A DNA stretch of 64,000 bases from assembly GCA_023055425.1 (NCBI GenBank), contig JALGPY010000002.1:154515345-154579344 (forward strand). The letters are read 5' to 3'. Position numbers and translations under genes: made by a program. Shown in pieces: positions 38,544 through 51,812 of the stretch (the first letter of the stretch is position 1; each line of letters opens with the position of its first letter). This stretch comes from Linanthus parryae. Taxonomy: Eukaryota; Streptophyta; Magnoliopsida; Ericales; Polemoniaceae. The notes under the pieces were generated by a model, which did no database searches, had not been told where the DNA came from, and worked only from the letters and a program-made list of their open reading frames with translations.

Positions 38544-39674
38544 ATTCTTGACTGATAGATATACATCCGGAAGGAAAAAACCTCGTCAAATTAAGCTTAA
38601 TGGGTAAGTTGGAAATTTGTGATGTCATATACCAGAAACTCAAAGACAATGACATTGTGATGATAAACATGCCTCAGTCATCGCGTTGATGGTGAAGGTC
38701 CTTCCCCAAACTCAGTTTTTATTCATAAAGCCACTTATAGTTCGCCATTCCGAGGGGATTAGTTGTGACTATCTGCATGGGTATGTTCTTTAGCTTTCAG
38801 TATGCAGCCTTAGAGATACAGTCTCATCTGGAGAGTCCAAACTTTTCAAACATATTTCTATGGTGATGATATTGTAAGATCTTGTCTCATTTATGCTCTT
38901 CTCTGGCATACCTAATGTTTGCCATAATGTTTATTGTGCTACATCTTCATTCGTACAATATCTTAATGTCCTTATAATTCATATTGCATTCTGATTATAA
39001 TGAGAGTGTTTTTTAATTCCGGCTTATTTATCTTTCCTATGGAGTTTAGCTTCTCTCCGGAGACTGGGAGCCACCGTAAACATGGTACCAGTCCATCCAT
39101 GGGTCCGCCATTTTAATATCTCCAAGGTATGAAAATCCAGAATTAGTTCTCTTGTAAATTCTTTTTCTCACTATTTCTTATCGGTTCTTATGTAATTTTC
39201 AAGATATATTAAAGAGGAGAAGACCTGTAGTGAAGCCAATTCTCAAAAAATATTAACCCATAACAGCAAAATAACAAGCAACTAAGCTTCTTTTTGTCTG
39301 TTGACCATCTGATTTGTTGTTCAACTTTTGTAAGTCTAACTAAATTCTTGTTTTGTGCTTTTTCTCTGCGCCACTCTTTATTCGATTCTCTGTATCTACA
39401 AATGACATGTGAAAAACTTTGTTTCATGAAAGAATTATAGTTTGTTGAAAGGTTCAAATTTGTTATTTAGCTTAATTGATGATATATACTCCATACTTTA
39501 AATTATTTGCAAAATATGTTATGATTAAAATAAAAGAGAAGAGCATCACAGTATGCATGACACAGTATGCATCACAGTTACAATTGCTGAAAGCTTAGCT
39601 GAAGAGGTGAAAGTGCCATTTCTAAAACTAGAATGTGTGAAGTGTTTTTTCATCAAACCTAAGGGGAGAAAGGG
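38544..39674 (+). pseudogene. NRPD1 fragment, type A, dimer 11
   Basis: Has the three-base cttgactgatag loss, a further lost T in the metal loop (ggggattagttg), and a sense CAG (agctttcag) where most A copies have TAG. Confidence 0.78.
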
Positions 39675-40253
39675 TCTTTTATACATTTTAAAAATGTAAT
39701 TTAGATATTTAAAATAAAAGAGTGAGTTGTCGTTACTTTCAATAACGGAGATGGATGAAATCATACTATTCGTCCAAAATTAGGATAATGTAAGGGATTC
39801 TGGTGGAAATTAATAGTGTGATAGGTTAAGTGTAAAAAAAAAAGACAATTAAATAACCGATGAAAAATTCAAAAATATATGCATAATTCTAACAATATCT
39901 CGGTCGACACGACGATAAGACACGAACCCGACACGAGCGGGCTTTGATCGACATGAACGTGTAACGGGTAAAAACGGTTTGAACCGTAAGTGATACGAAA
40001 ATAAATGGGTCTACGCCCGGTCGATAAATTTATGACCCGGTTCAACCCAACAAGGAACGCGGTGGGTTGACCGGAATTTCCAGACCTAATCAAGAGGCTA
40101 AAGATAATGGAGTGTTTTGTCTTCACAAACGAAATAGAGATCAAATGAACTAACGCAGGGCAGGTTTTCTTCTTTTTATAAAAACTACTTAGAAGTCTCC
40201 AAAATTTGAGCTCTTTGAATTGTGAAGCACAAAATGCCAGTTGTACTTTGCTG

Positions 40254-41384
40254 ATTTTGGAAGAATGAAATCTATACATCCGGAGGGGAAAAACCTCTTC
40301 AAATTAAGCTTATCGGGTAAGTTGGAAGTTGGTAATGTCATATACCAGAAAATCAATGACGATGATATCGTGATGATAAACATGCCCCCATCTATTCAGC
40401 CACACTCATTCATCGCGTTGGCGGTGAAAGTCCTTACACCAAGCTCAGTTTTATTCATAAAGCCACTTTTATGTTCGCCATTCCGAGGATAATTAGATTT
40501 TGGCTGTCTGCTAGGGCATGTTCTTTGGATTTGAGTATGCAGCTTTAGAGATTCATTCTCATCCGGAGAGACTACTCTTTTCAAACACTATTTCTGCGGT
40601 GATGATACTTTAAGATCTTGTTTCATTTAGGCTCTTATATGGCACACCTAATGTTTGTCATAATGTTTATTGAGCTACATGTTTAGTCATACAGTATCTT
40701 AATGTCCTTAAAATTCTTATAGCATTATGATTATAATGAGAGAATGCCGGATTTTTATCATTTCTATAGAATTTCGCTTCTCTCCGTAACTTGGGAGCCG
40801 CTGTAAAAATTGTACCAGTCCATGGGTCTACAATTTTCATATCTTCAAGGTATGATAATCAAGAATCATTTCTCTGGTTGCTTCTTTTCTCATTTTTTCT
40901 TACTAGGTTGTTATTTCCAGGATATATTAAAGAGGAGAAGACCTATGATGAAGCCAAATCTAAAAAATAGAACTTAAAATAACAAGCAAGTTAGCTTATT
41001 TTTGTCTGTTGACCATCTGATTTGTTGTTTAACTTTTGTGTGTCTAACTAAATTTTTGTTTTATGTTCTTTTTGAGCTCCACTCTTTATTCCATTCTCTA
41101 TGCCTACAAATGACATGCGGAGAACATTTTCATGAAATAATTATGGTTGGTTGAAGGGTTCAAATTTATTGTTTAGCTGAACTTATTTTCATTTAATCTA
41201 TACTTCAAATTATTTGCAGAATGTGTTATAAGTAGACAAAAAAGAGAAGAGTGTCGCAGTATGCATGACACAGTATGCATCACATTTACAATTTTTGAAA
41301 GCTTAGCTGAAGGGGGTGAAAATGGCATTTCTCAAACTAGAAGGTGTGCATTGTCTTTTCATCAAACCGAAGATAGTGAAAGGG
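40254..41384 (+). pseudogene. NRPD1 fragment, type B, dimer 11
   Basis: Open to CSPFRG. The block 1 donor is lost (atactttaag for atactgtaag). Confidence 0.83.
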
Positions 41385-41970
41385 TCTTTTATCCATTTTT
41401 AAATTTTAATTTATATATTTAAAACAAAAAATGAGATGTCGCTACTTTCAATAACGGAGATGGATGGAAATTGCATATGCGCGTCAAATTAGAATAATGT
41501 AGGGGATTTTGGTGGTATATTAATATTGCAATAGGTTAAGTGTAAAAAAACAATAAAACAAATAAGTTTCCGATAGAAAAATCAAAAAATATATGAATAA
41601 TGCTAACAATACCCGGGATGACACGACGACAAGACATGAACCCAACACGAGCGGGATTAGGTCGACACGAACGTGCAACTGGTCAACAATGGTTCGAACA
41701 AAAAGTGACACGAAAATAAATGGGTCTTCGCCGGGTCGACAAATTTCTGACCCGGTTCAACCCAACCCAGAACCCGTTGGGATTACCCAAATTGCCAGGT
41801 CATTCCAGAGGCTACACATAAAGGAGTATTCTATCTTCCCAAAGGTATTAGAGCTCAAATGAACTAACAAATGGCTGATTTTTTTTTCTTTCTATAAAAA
41901 CTACTTACAACTCCCCAAAAATATGAGCTCTTTGAATTGTGAAGCACAAAATGCTAGTTGTACCCTGCAG

Positions 41971-43104
41971 ATTCTTGACAAATGATAGATATACATCAGG
42001 AAGGAAAAAACCTCGTCAAATTATGCTTAATGGGTATGTTGGAAATTTGTGATGTCATATACCAGAAACTCAAAGACAATGACATTGTGATGATAAACAT
42101 GCCTCAGTCATCGCGTTGATGGTGAAGGTCCTTCCCCAAACTCAGTTTTAATTCATAAAGCCACTTATAGTTCGCCATTCCGAGGGGATTTAGTTGTGAC
42201 TATCTGCATGGGTATGTTCTTTAGCTTTTAGTATGCAGCCTTAGAGATACAGTCTCATCTGGAGAGTCCAAACTTTTCAAACATATTTCTATGGTGATGA
42301 TATTGTAAGATCTTGTCTCATTTATGCTCTTCTCTGGCATACCTAATGTTTGCCATAATGTTTATTGTGCTACATCTTCATTCGTACAATATCTTAATGT
42401 CCTTATAATTCATATTGCATTCTGATTATAATGAGAGTGTTTTTTAATTCCGGCTTATTTATCTTTCCTATGGAGTTTAGCTTCTCTCCGGAGACTGGGA
42501 GCCGCCGTAAACATTGTACCAGTCCATCCATGGGTCCGCCATTTTAATATCTCCAAGGTATGAAAATCCAGAATTAGTTCTCTTGTAAATTCTTTTTCTC
42601 ATTATTTCTTATTGGTTGTTATGTAATTTTCAAGATATATTAAAGAGGAGAAGACCTGTAGTGAAGCCAATTCTCAAAAAATATTAACCCATAACAGAAA
42701 ATAACAAGCAACTAAGCTTCTTTTTGTCTGTTGACCATCTGATTTGTTGTTCAACTTTTGTAAGTCTAACTAAATTCTTGTTTTGTGCTTTTTCTCTGCG
42801 CCACTCTTTATTCGATTCTCTGTATCTACAAATGACATGTGAAAAACTTTGTTTCATGAAAGAATTATAGTTTGTTGAAAGGTTCAAATTTGTTATTTAG
42901 CTTAATTGATGATATATACTCCATACTTTAAATTATTTGCAAAATATGTTATGATTAAAATAAAAGAGAAGAGCATCACAGTATGCATGACACAGTATGC
43001 ATCACAGTTACAATTGCTGAAAGCTTAGCTGAAGAGGTGAAAGTGCCATTTCTAAAACTAGAATGTGTGAAGTGTTTTTTCATCAAACCTAAGGGGAGAA
43101 AGGG
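41971..43104 (+). pseudogene. NRPD1 fragment, type A, dimer 12
   Basis: As the type A reference, with aaattatgctt for aaattaagctt in KLSLMG. Confidence 0.77.
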
Positions 43105-43684
43105 TCTTTTATACATTTTAAAAATGTAATTTAGATATTTAAAATAAAAGAGTGAGTTGTCGTTACTTTCAATAACGGAGATGGATGAAATCATACTATT
43201 CGTCCAAAATTAGGATAATGTAAGGGATTCTGGTGGAAATTAATAGTGTGATAGGTTAAGTGTAAAAAAAAAAGACAATTAAATAACCGATGAAAAATTC
43301 AAAAATATATGCATAATTCTAAAAATATCTCGGTCGACACGACGATAAGACACGAACCCGACACGAGCGGGCTTTGATCGACATGAACGTGTAACGGGTA
43401 AAAACGGTTTGAACCGTAAGTGATACGAAAATAAATGTGTCTACGCCCGGTCGATAAATTTATGACCCGGTTCAACCCAACAAGGAACGCGGTGGGTTGA
43501 CCGGAATTTCCAGACCTAATCAAGAGGCTAAAGATAATGGAGTGTTTTGTCTTCACAAACGAAATAGAGATCAAATGAACTAACGCAGGGCAGGTTTTCT
43601 TCTTTTTATAAAAACTACTTACAAGTCTCCAAAAATTTGAGCTCTTTGAATTGTGAAGCACAAAATGCCAGTTGTACTTTGCTG

Positions 43685-44812
43685 ATTTTGGAAGAATGAA
43701 ATCTATACATCCGGAGAGGAAAAACCTCTTCAAATTAAGCTTATCGGGTAAGTTGGAAGTTGGTAATGTCATATACCAGAAAATCAATGACGATGATATC
43801 GTGATGATAAACATGCCCCCATCTATTCAGCCACACTCATTCATCGCGTTGGCGGTGAAGGTCCTTACACCAAGCTCAGTTTTATTCATAAAGCCACTTT
43901 TATGTTCGCCATTCCGAGGATAATTAGATTTGGCTGTCTGCTAGGGCATGTTCTTTGGATTTGAGAATGCAGCTTTAGAGATTCATTCTCATCCGGAGAG
44001 ACTACTCTTTTCAAACACTATTTCTGCGGTGATGATACAGTAAGATCTTGTTTGATTTAGGCTCTTATATGGCAAACCTAATGTTTGTCATCATGTTTAT
44101 TGAGTTACATGTTTAGTCATACCGTATCTTAATGTCCTTAAAATTCTTATAGCATTATGATTATAATGAGAGAATGCCGGATTTTTATCATTTCTATAGA
44201 ATTTCGCTTCTCTCCGTAACTTGGGAGCCGCTGTAAAAATTGTACCAGTCCATGGGTCTACCATTTTCATATCTTCAAGGTATGATAATCAAGAATCATT
44301 TCTCTGGTTGCTTCTTTTCTCATTTTTTCTTACCAGGTTATTATTTCCAGGATATATTAAAGAGGAGAAGACCTATGATGAAGCCAAATCTAAAAATAGA
44401 ACTTAAAATAACAAGCAAGTAAGCTTATTTTTGTCTGTTGACCATCTGATTTGTTGTTTAACTTTTGTGTGTCTAACTAAATTTTTGTTTTATGTTCTTT
44501 TTGTGCTCCACTCTTTATTCCATTATCTTTGCCTACAAATGACATGCGGAGAACATTTTCATGAAATAATTATGGTTGGTTGAAGGGTTCAAATTTATTG
44601 TTTAGCTGAACTTATTTTCATTTAATCTATACTTCAAATTATTTGCAGAATGTGTTATAAAGTAGACAAAAAGAGAAGAGTGTCGCAGTATGCATGACAC
44701 AGTATGCATCACAGTTACAATTTTTGAAAGTTTAGCTGAAGGGGTGAAAATGGCATTTCTCAAACTAGAAGGTGTGCATTGTCTTTTCATCAAACCTAAG
44801 ATGGTGAAAGGG
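43685..44812 (+). pseudogene. NRPD1 fragment, type B, dimer 12
   Basis: Open to CSPFRG with IHPERKNLFKL. The block 1 donor region reads atacagtaag. Block 3 has the gtaagc donor and block 4 is open. Confidence 0.83.
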
Positions 44813-45020
44813 TCTTTTATCCATTTTAAAATTTTGATTTATATATTTAAAACAAAAAATGAGATGTCGCTACTTTCAATAACGGAGATGGATGGAAATT
44901 GCATATGCGCGTCAAATTAGAATAATGTAGGGGATTTTGGTGGTAAATTAATAGTGCAATAGGTTAAGTGTAAAAAAACAATAAAACAAATAAGTTTCCG
45001 ATAGAAAAATCAAAAAAAAT

Positions 45021-46719
45021 ATGAATAATGCTAACAATACCCGGGATGACACGACGACAAGACATGAACCCAACACGAGCGGGATTAGGTCGACACGAAC
45101 GTGCAACTGGTCGACAATGGGTCGAACAAAAACTGACACGAAAATAAATGGGTCTTCGCCGGGTCGACAAATTTCTGACCCGGTTCAACCCAACCCAGAA
45201 CCCGTTGGGATTACCCAAATTGCCAGGCCATTCCAGAGGCTACACATAAAGGAGTATTCTATCTTCCCAAAGGTATTAGAGCTCAAATGAACTAACACAT
45301 GGCTGATTTTTTTTTTTCTTTTTATAAAAACTACTTACAACTCCCCGAAAATATGAGCTCTTTGAATTGTGAAGCACAAAATGCTAGTTGTACCCTGCAG
45401 ATTCTTGACAAATGATAGATATACATCCGGAAGGAAAAAACCTCGTCAAATTAAGCTTAATTGGTATGTTGGAAATTTGTGATGTCATATACCAGAAACT
45501 CAAAGACAATGACATTGTGATGATAAACATGCCTCAGTCATCGCGTTGATGGTGAAGGTCCTTCCCCAAACTCAGTTTTAATTCATAAAGCCACTTATAG
45601 TTCGCCATTCAGAGGGGATTTAGTTGTGACTATCTGCATGGGTATGTTCTTTGGATTTGAGTATGCAGCTTTAGAGATTCATTCTCATCCGGAGAGACTA
45701 CTCTTTTCAAACACTATTTCTGCGGTGATGATACTGTAAGATCTTGTTTCATTTAGGCTCTTATATGGCACACCTAATGTTTGTCATAATGTTTATTGAG
45801 CTACATGTTTAGTCATACAGTATCTTAATGTCCTTAAAATTCTTATAGCATTATGATTATAATGAGAGAATGCCGGATTTTTATCATTTCTATAGAATTT
45901 CGCTTCTCTCCGTAACTTGGGAGCCGCTGTAAAAATTGTACCAGTCCATGGGTCTACCATTTTCATATCTTCAAGGTATGATAATCAAGAATCATTTCTC
46001 TGGTTGCTTCTTTTCTCATTTTTTCTTACTAGGTTGTTATTTCCAGGATATATTAAAGAGGAGAAGACCTATGATGAAGCCAAATCTAAAAAATAGAACT
46101 TAAAATAACAAGCAAGTTAGCTTATTTTTGTCTGTTGACCATCTGATTTGTTGTTTAACTTTTGTGTGTCTAACTAAATTTTTGTTTTATGTTCTTTTTG
46201 TGCTCCACTCTTTATTCCATTCTCTATGCCTACAAATGACATGCGGAGAACATTTTCATGAAATAATTATGGTTGGTTGAAGGGTTCAAATTTATTGTTT
46301 AGCTGAACTTATTTTCATTTAATCTATACTTCAAATTATTTGCAGAATGTGTTATAAAGTAGACAAAAAAGAGAAGAGTGTCGCAGTATGCATGACACAG
46401 TATGCATCACAGTTACAATTTTTGAAAGCTTAGCTGAAGGGGGTGAAAACGGCATTTCTCAAACTCGAAGGTGTGCATTGTCTTTTCATCAAACCTAAGA
46501 TGGTGAAAGGGTCTTTTATCCATTTTAAAATTTTAATTTATATATTTAAAACAAAAAATGAGATGTCGCTACTTTCAATAACGGAGATGGATGGAAATTG
46601 CATATGCGCGTCAAATTAGAATAATGTAGGGTATTTTGGTGGTAAATTAATAGTGCAATAGGTCAAGTGTAAAAAAACAATAAAACAAATAAGTTTCCGA
46701 TAGAAAAATCAAAAAATAT
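45021..46719 (+). repeat. Hybrid unit 3 (A/B recombinant, 1699 bp)
   Basis: First of five consecutive hybrids. The A-to-B switch is in 45644-45652, with the derived attcagagg just before it. Confidence 0.93.
45401..46511 (+). pseudogene. NRPD1 fragment in hybrid 3
   Basis: A-type left, B-type right from GFEYAALEIHSHPERL. Block 4 is frame-broken by the gggggtg run and reads gaaaacggcat. Confidence 0.78.
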
Positions 46720-48416
46720 ATGAATAATGCTAACAATACCCGGGATGACACGACGACAAGACATGAACCCAACACGAGCCGGATTAGGTCGACACGAACG
46801 TGCAACTGGTCAACAATGGGTCGAACAAAAACTGACACGAAAATAAATGGGTCTTCGCCGGGTCGACAAATTTCTGACCCGGTTCAACCCAACCCAGAAC
46901 CCGTTGGGATTACCCAAATTGCCAGGCCATTCCAGAGGCTACACATAAAGGAGTATTCTATCTTCCCAAAGGTATTAGAGCTCAAATGAACTAACAAATG
47001 GCTGATTTTTTTTTCTTTTTATAAAAACTACTTACAACCCCCCGAAAATATGAGCTCTTTGAATTGTGAAGCACAAAATGCTAGTTGTACCCTGCAGATT
47101 CTTGACAAATGATAGATATACATCCGGAAGGAAAAAACCTCGTCAAATTAAGCTTAATGGGTATGTTGGAAATTTGTGATGTCATATACCAGAAACTCAA
47201 AGACAATGACATTGTGATGATAAACATGCCTCAGTCATCGCGTTGATGGTGAAGGTCCTTCCCCAAACTCAGTTTTAATTCATAAAGCCACTTATAGTTC
47301 GCCATTCAGAGGGGATTTAGTTGTGACTATCTGCATGGGTATGTTCTTTGGATTTGAGTATGCAGCTTTAGAGATTCATTCTCATCCGGAGAGACTACTC
47401 TTTTCAAACACTATTTCTGCGGTGATGATACTGTAAGATCTTGTTTCATTTAGGCTCTTATATGGCACACCTAATGTTTGTCATAATGTTTATTGAGCTA
47501 CATGTTTAGTCATACAGTATCTTAATGTCCTTAAAATTCTTATAACATTATGATTATAATGAGAGAATGCCGGATTTTTATCATTTCTATAGAATTTCGC
47601 TTCTCTCCGTAACTTGGGAGCCGCTGTAAAAATTGTACCAGTCCATGGGTCTACCATTTTCATATCTTCAAGGTATGATAATCAAGAATCATTTCTCTGG
47701 TTGCTTCTTTTCTCATTTTTTCTTACTAGGTTGTTATTTCCAGGATATATTAAAGAGGAGAAGACCTATGATGAAGCCAAATCTAAAAAATAGAACTTAA
47801 AATAACAAGCAAGTTAGCTTATTTTTGTCTGTTGACCATCTGATTTGTTGTTTAACTTTTGTGTGTCTAACTAAATTTTTGTTTTATGTTCTTTTTGAGC
47901 TCCACTCTTTATTCCATTCTCTATGCCTTCAAATGACATGCGGAGAACATTTTCATGAAATAATTATGGTTGGTTGAAGGGTTCAAATTTATTGTTTAGC
48001 TGAACTTATTTTCATTTAATCTATACTTCAAATTATTTGCAGAATGTGTTATAAAGTAGACAAAAAAGAGAAGAGTGTCGCAGTATGCATGACACAGTAT
48101 GCATCACAGTTACAATTTTTGAAAGCTTAGCTGAAGGGGGTGAAAATGGCATTTCTCAAACTCGAAGGTGTGCATTGTCTTTTCATCAAACCTAAGATGG
48201 TGAAAGTGTCTTTTATCCATTTTAAAATTTTAATTTATATATTTAAAACAAAAAATGAGATGTCGCTACTTTCAATAACGGAGATGGATGGAAATTGCAT
48301 ATGCGCGTCAAATTAGAATAATGTAGGGGATTTTGGTGGTAAATTAATAGTGCAATAGGTCAAGTGTAAAAAAACAATAAAACAAATAAGTTTCCGATAG
48401 AAAAATCAAAAAATAT
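46720..48416 (+). repeat. Hybrid unit 4 (A/B recombinant, 1697 bp)
   Basis: Switch in 47341-47349. It begins to show the changes of the hybrid run: aggtcaagtgt for aggttaagtgt, and, near its end, ctcaaactcgaagg. Confidence 0.93.
47098..48208 (+). pseudogene. NRPD1 fragment in hybrid 4
   Basis: As hybrid 3. Block 4 ends gtgaaagtg instead of gtgaaaggg. Confidence 0.78.
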
Positions 48417-50114
48417 ATGAATAATGCTAACAATACCCGGGATGACACGACGACAAGACATGAAACCAACACGAGCGGGATTAGGTCGACACGAACGTGC
48501 AACTGGTCAACAATGGGTCGAACAAAAACTGACACGAAAATAAATGGGTCTTCGCCGGGTCGACAAATTTCTGACCCGGTTCAACCCAACCCAGAACCCG
48601 TTGGGATTACCCAAATTGCCAGGCCATTCCAGAGGCTACACATAAAGGAGTATTCTATCTTCCCAAAGGTATTAGAGCTCAAATGAACTAACAAATGGCT
48701 GATTTTTTATTTTCTTTCTATAAAAACTACTTACAACTCCCCGAAAATATGAGCTCTTTGAATTGTGAAGCACAAAATGCTAGTTGTACCCTGCAGATTC
48801 TTGACAAATGATAGATATACATCCGGAAGGAAAAAACCTCGTCAAATTAAGCTTAATGGGTATGTTGGAAATTTGTGATGTCATATACCAGAAACTCAAA
48901 GACAATGACATTGTGATGATAAACATGCCTCAGTCATCGCGTTGATGGTGAAGGTCCTTCCCCAAACTCAGTTTTAATTCATAAAGCCACTTATAGTTCG
49001 CCATTCAGAGGGGATTTAGTTGTGACTATCTGCATGGGTATGTTCTTTGGATTTGAGTATGCAGCTTTAGAGATTCATTCTCATCCGGAGAGACTACTCT
49101 TTTCAAACACTATTTCTGCGGTGATGATACTGTAAGATCTTGTTTCATTTAGGCTCTTATATGGCACACCTAATGTTCGTCATAATGTTTATTGAGCTAC
49201 ATGTTTAGTCATACAGTATCTTAATGTCCTTAAAATTCTTATAACATTATGATTATAATGAGAGAATGCCGGATTTTTATCATTTCTAAAGAATTTCGCT
49301 TCTCTCCGTAACTTGGGAGCCGCTGTAAAAATTGTACCAGTCCATGGGTCTACCATTTTCATATCTTCAAGGTATGATAATCAAGAATCATTTCTCTGGT
49401 TGCTTCTTTTCTCATTTTTTCTTACTAGGTTGTTATTTCCAGGATATATTAAAGAGGAGAAGACCTATGATGAAGCCAAATCTAAAAAATAGAACTTAAA
49501 ATAACAAGCAAGTTAGCTTATTTTTGTCTGTTGACCATCTGATTTGTTGTTTAACTTTTGTGTGTCTAACTAAATTTTTGTTTTATGTTCTTTTTGAGCT
49601 CCACTCTTTATTCCATTCTCTATGCCTACAAATGACATGCGGAGAACATTTTCATGAAATAATTATGGTTGGTTGAAGGATTCAAATTTATTGTTTAGCT
49701 GAACTTATTTTCATTTAATCTATACTTCAAATTATTTGCAGAATGTGTTATAAAGTAGACAAAAAAGAGAAGAGTGTCGCAGTATGCATGACACAGTATG
49801 CATCACAGTTACAATTTTTGAAAGCTTAGCTGAAGGGGGTGAAAATGGCATTTCTCAAACTCGAAGGTCTGCATTGTCTTTTCATCAAACCTAAGATGGT
49901 GAAAGGGTCTTTTATCCATTTTAAAATTTTAATTTATATATTTAAAACAAAAAATGAGATGTCGCTACTTTCAATAACGGAGATGGATGGAAATTGCATA
50001 TGCGCGTCAAATTAGAATAATGTAGGGGATTTTGGTGGTAAATTAATAGTGCAATAGGTCAAGTGTAAAAAACAATAAAACAAATAAGTTTCCGATAGAA
50101 AAATCAAAAAATAC
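48417..50114 (+). repeat. Hybrid unit 5 (A/B recombinant, 1698 bp)
   Basis: Switch in 49040-49048. From here three units in a row are almost identical, with private gattttttattttct, gttcgtcataatg and catttctaaagaattt. Confidence 0.93.
48797..49907 (+). pseudogene. NRPD1 fragment in hybrid 5
   Basis: As hybrid 3. Block 4 reads gaaggtctgcattg (LEGLHC for LEGVHC), a mark shared by hybrids 5-8. Confidence 0.78.
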
Positions 50115-51812
50115 ATGAATAATGCTAACAATACCCGGGATGACACGACGACAAGACATGAACCCAACACGAGCGGGAATAGGTCGACACGAACGTGCAA
50201 CTGGTCAACAATGGGTCGAACAAAAAGTGACACGAAAATAAATGGGTCTTCGCCGGGTCGACAAATTTCTGACCCGGTTCAACCCAACCCAGAACCCGTT
50301 GGGATTACCCAAATTGCCAGGCCATTCCAGAGGCTACACATAAAGGAGTATTCTATCTTCCCAAAGGTATTAGAGCTCAAATGAACTAACAAATGGCTGA
50401 TTTTTTATTTTCTTTTTATAAAAACTACTTACAACTCCCCGAAAATATGAGCTCTTTGAATTGTGAAGCACAAAATGCTAGTTGTACCCTGCAGATTCTT
50501 GACAAATGATAGATATACATCCGGAAGGAAAAAACCTCGTCAAATTAAGCTTAATGGGTATGTTGGAAATTTGTGATGTCATATACCAGAAACTCAAAGA
50601 CAATGACATTGTGATGATAAACATGCCTCAGTCATCGCGTTGATGGTGACGGTCCTTCCCCAAACTCAGTTTTAATTCATAAAGCCACTTATAGTTCGCC
50701 ATTCAGAGGGGATTTAGTTGTGACTATCTGCATGGGTATGTTCTTTGGATTTGATTATGCAGCTTTAGAGATTCATTCTCATCCGGAGAGACTACTCTTT
50801 TCAAACACTATTTCTGCGGTGATGATACTGTAAGATTTTGTTTCATTTAGGCTCTTATATGGCACACCTAATGTTCGTCATAATGTTTATTGAGCTACAT
50901 GTTTAGTCATACAGTATCTTAATGTCCTTAAAATTCTTATAATATTATGATTATAATGAGAGAATGCCGGATTTTTATCATTTCTAAAGAATTTCGCTTC
51001 TCTCCGTAACTTGGGAGCCGCTGTAAAAATTGTACCAGTCCATGGGTCTCCCATTTTCATATCTTCAAGGTATGATAATCAAGAATCATTTCTCTGGTTG
51101 CTTCTTTTCTCATTTTTTCTTACTAGGTTGTTATTTCCAGGATATATTAAAGAGGAGAAGACCTATGATGAAGCCAAATCTAAAAAATAGAACTTAAAAT
51201 AACAAGCAAGTTAGCTTATTTTTGTCTGTTGACCATCTGATTTGTTGTTTAACTTTTGTGTGTCTAACTAAATTTTTGTTTTATGTTCTTTTTGAGCTCC
51301 ACTCTTTATTCCATTCTCTATGCCTACAAATGACATGCGGAGAACATTTTCATGAAATAATTATGGTTGGTTGAAGGATTCAAATTTATTGTTTAGCTGA
51401 ACTTATTTTCATTTAATCTATACTTCAAATTATTTGCAGAATGTGTTATAAAGTAGACAAAAAAGAGAAGAGTGTCGCAGTATGCATGACACAGTATGCA
51501 TCACAGTTACAATTTTTGAAAGCTTAGCTGAAGGGGGTGAAAATGGCATTTCTCAAACTCGAAGGTCTGCATTGTCTTTTCATCAAACCTAAGATGGTGA
51601 AAGGGTCTTTTATCCATTTTAAAATTTTAATTTATATATTTAAAACAAAAAATGAGATGTCGCTACTTTCAATAACGGAGATGGATGGAAATTGCATATG
51701 CGCGTCAAATTAGAATAATGTAGGGGATTTTGGTGGTAAATTAATAGTGCAATAGGTCAAGTGTAAAAAACAATAAAACAAATAAGTTTCCGATAGAAAA
51801 ATCAAAAAATAT
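50115..51812 (+). repeat. Hybrid unit 6 (A/B recombinant, 1698 bp)
   Basis: Switch in 50738-50746. Differs from hybrid 7 at only a handful of sites, such as gtgacggtcc for gtgaaggtcc, gattatgcag for gagtatgcag and ataatattatg for ataacattacg. Confidence 0.93.
50495..51605 (+). pseudogene. NRPD1 fragment in hybrid 6
   Basis: As hybrid 5, with FDYAALEI (gattatgcag) for FEYAALEI. Confidence 0.78.

Larger units (their letters stand above)
38165..41592 (+). repeat. Dimer 11 (A 38165-39878, B 39879-41592)
   Basis: A complete dimer. A half with the three-base cttgactgatag deletion. The B half loses one A in tctccaaaatttgag near 40205, and its right end gains a T near 41400. Confidence 0.95.
41593..45020 (+). 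repeat. Dimer 12 (A 41593-43308, B 43309-45020)
   Basis: A complete dimer directly before the run of five hybrids. Its B half has private changes (ccggagaggaaaaacc, caaacctaatgtttgtcatcatg). Confidence 0.95.
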
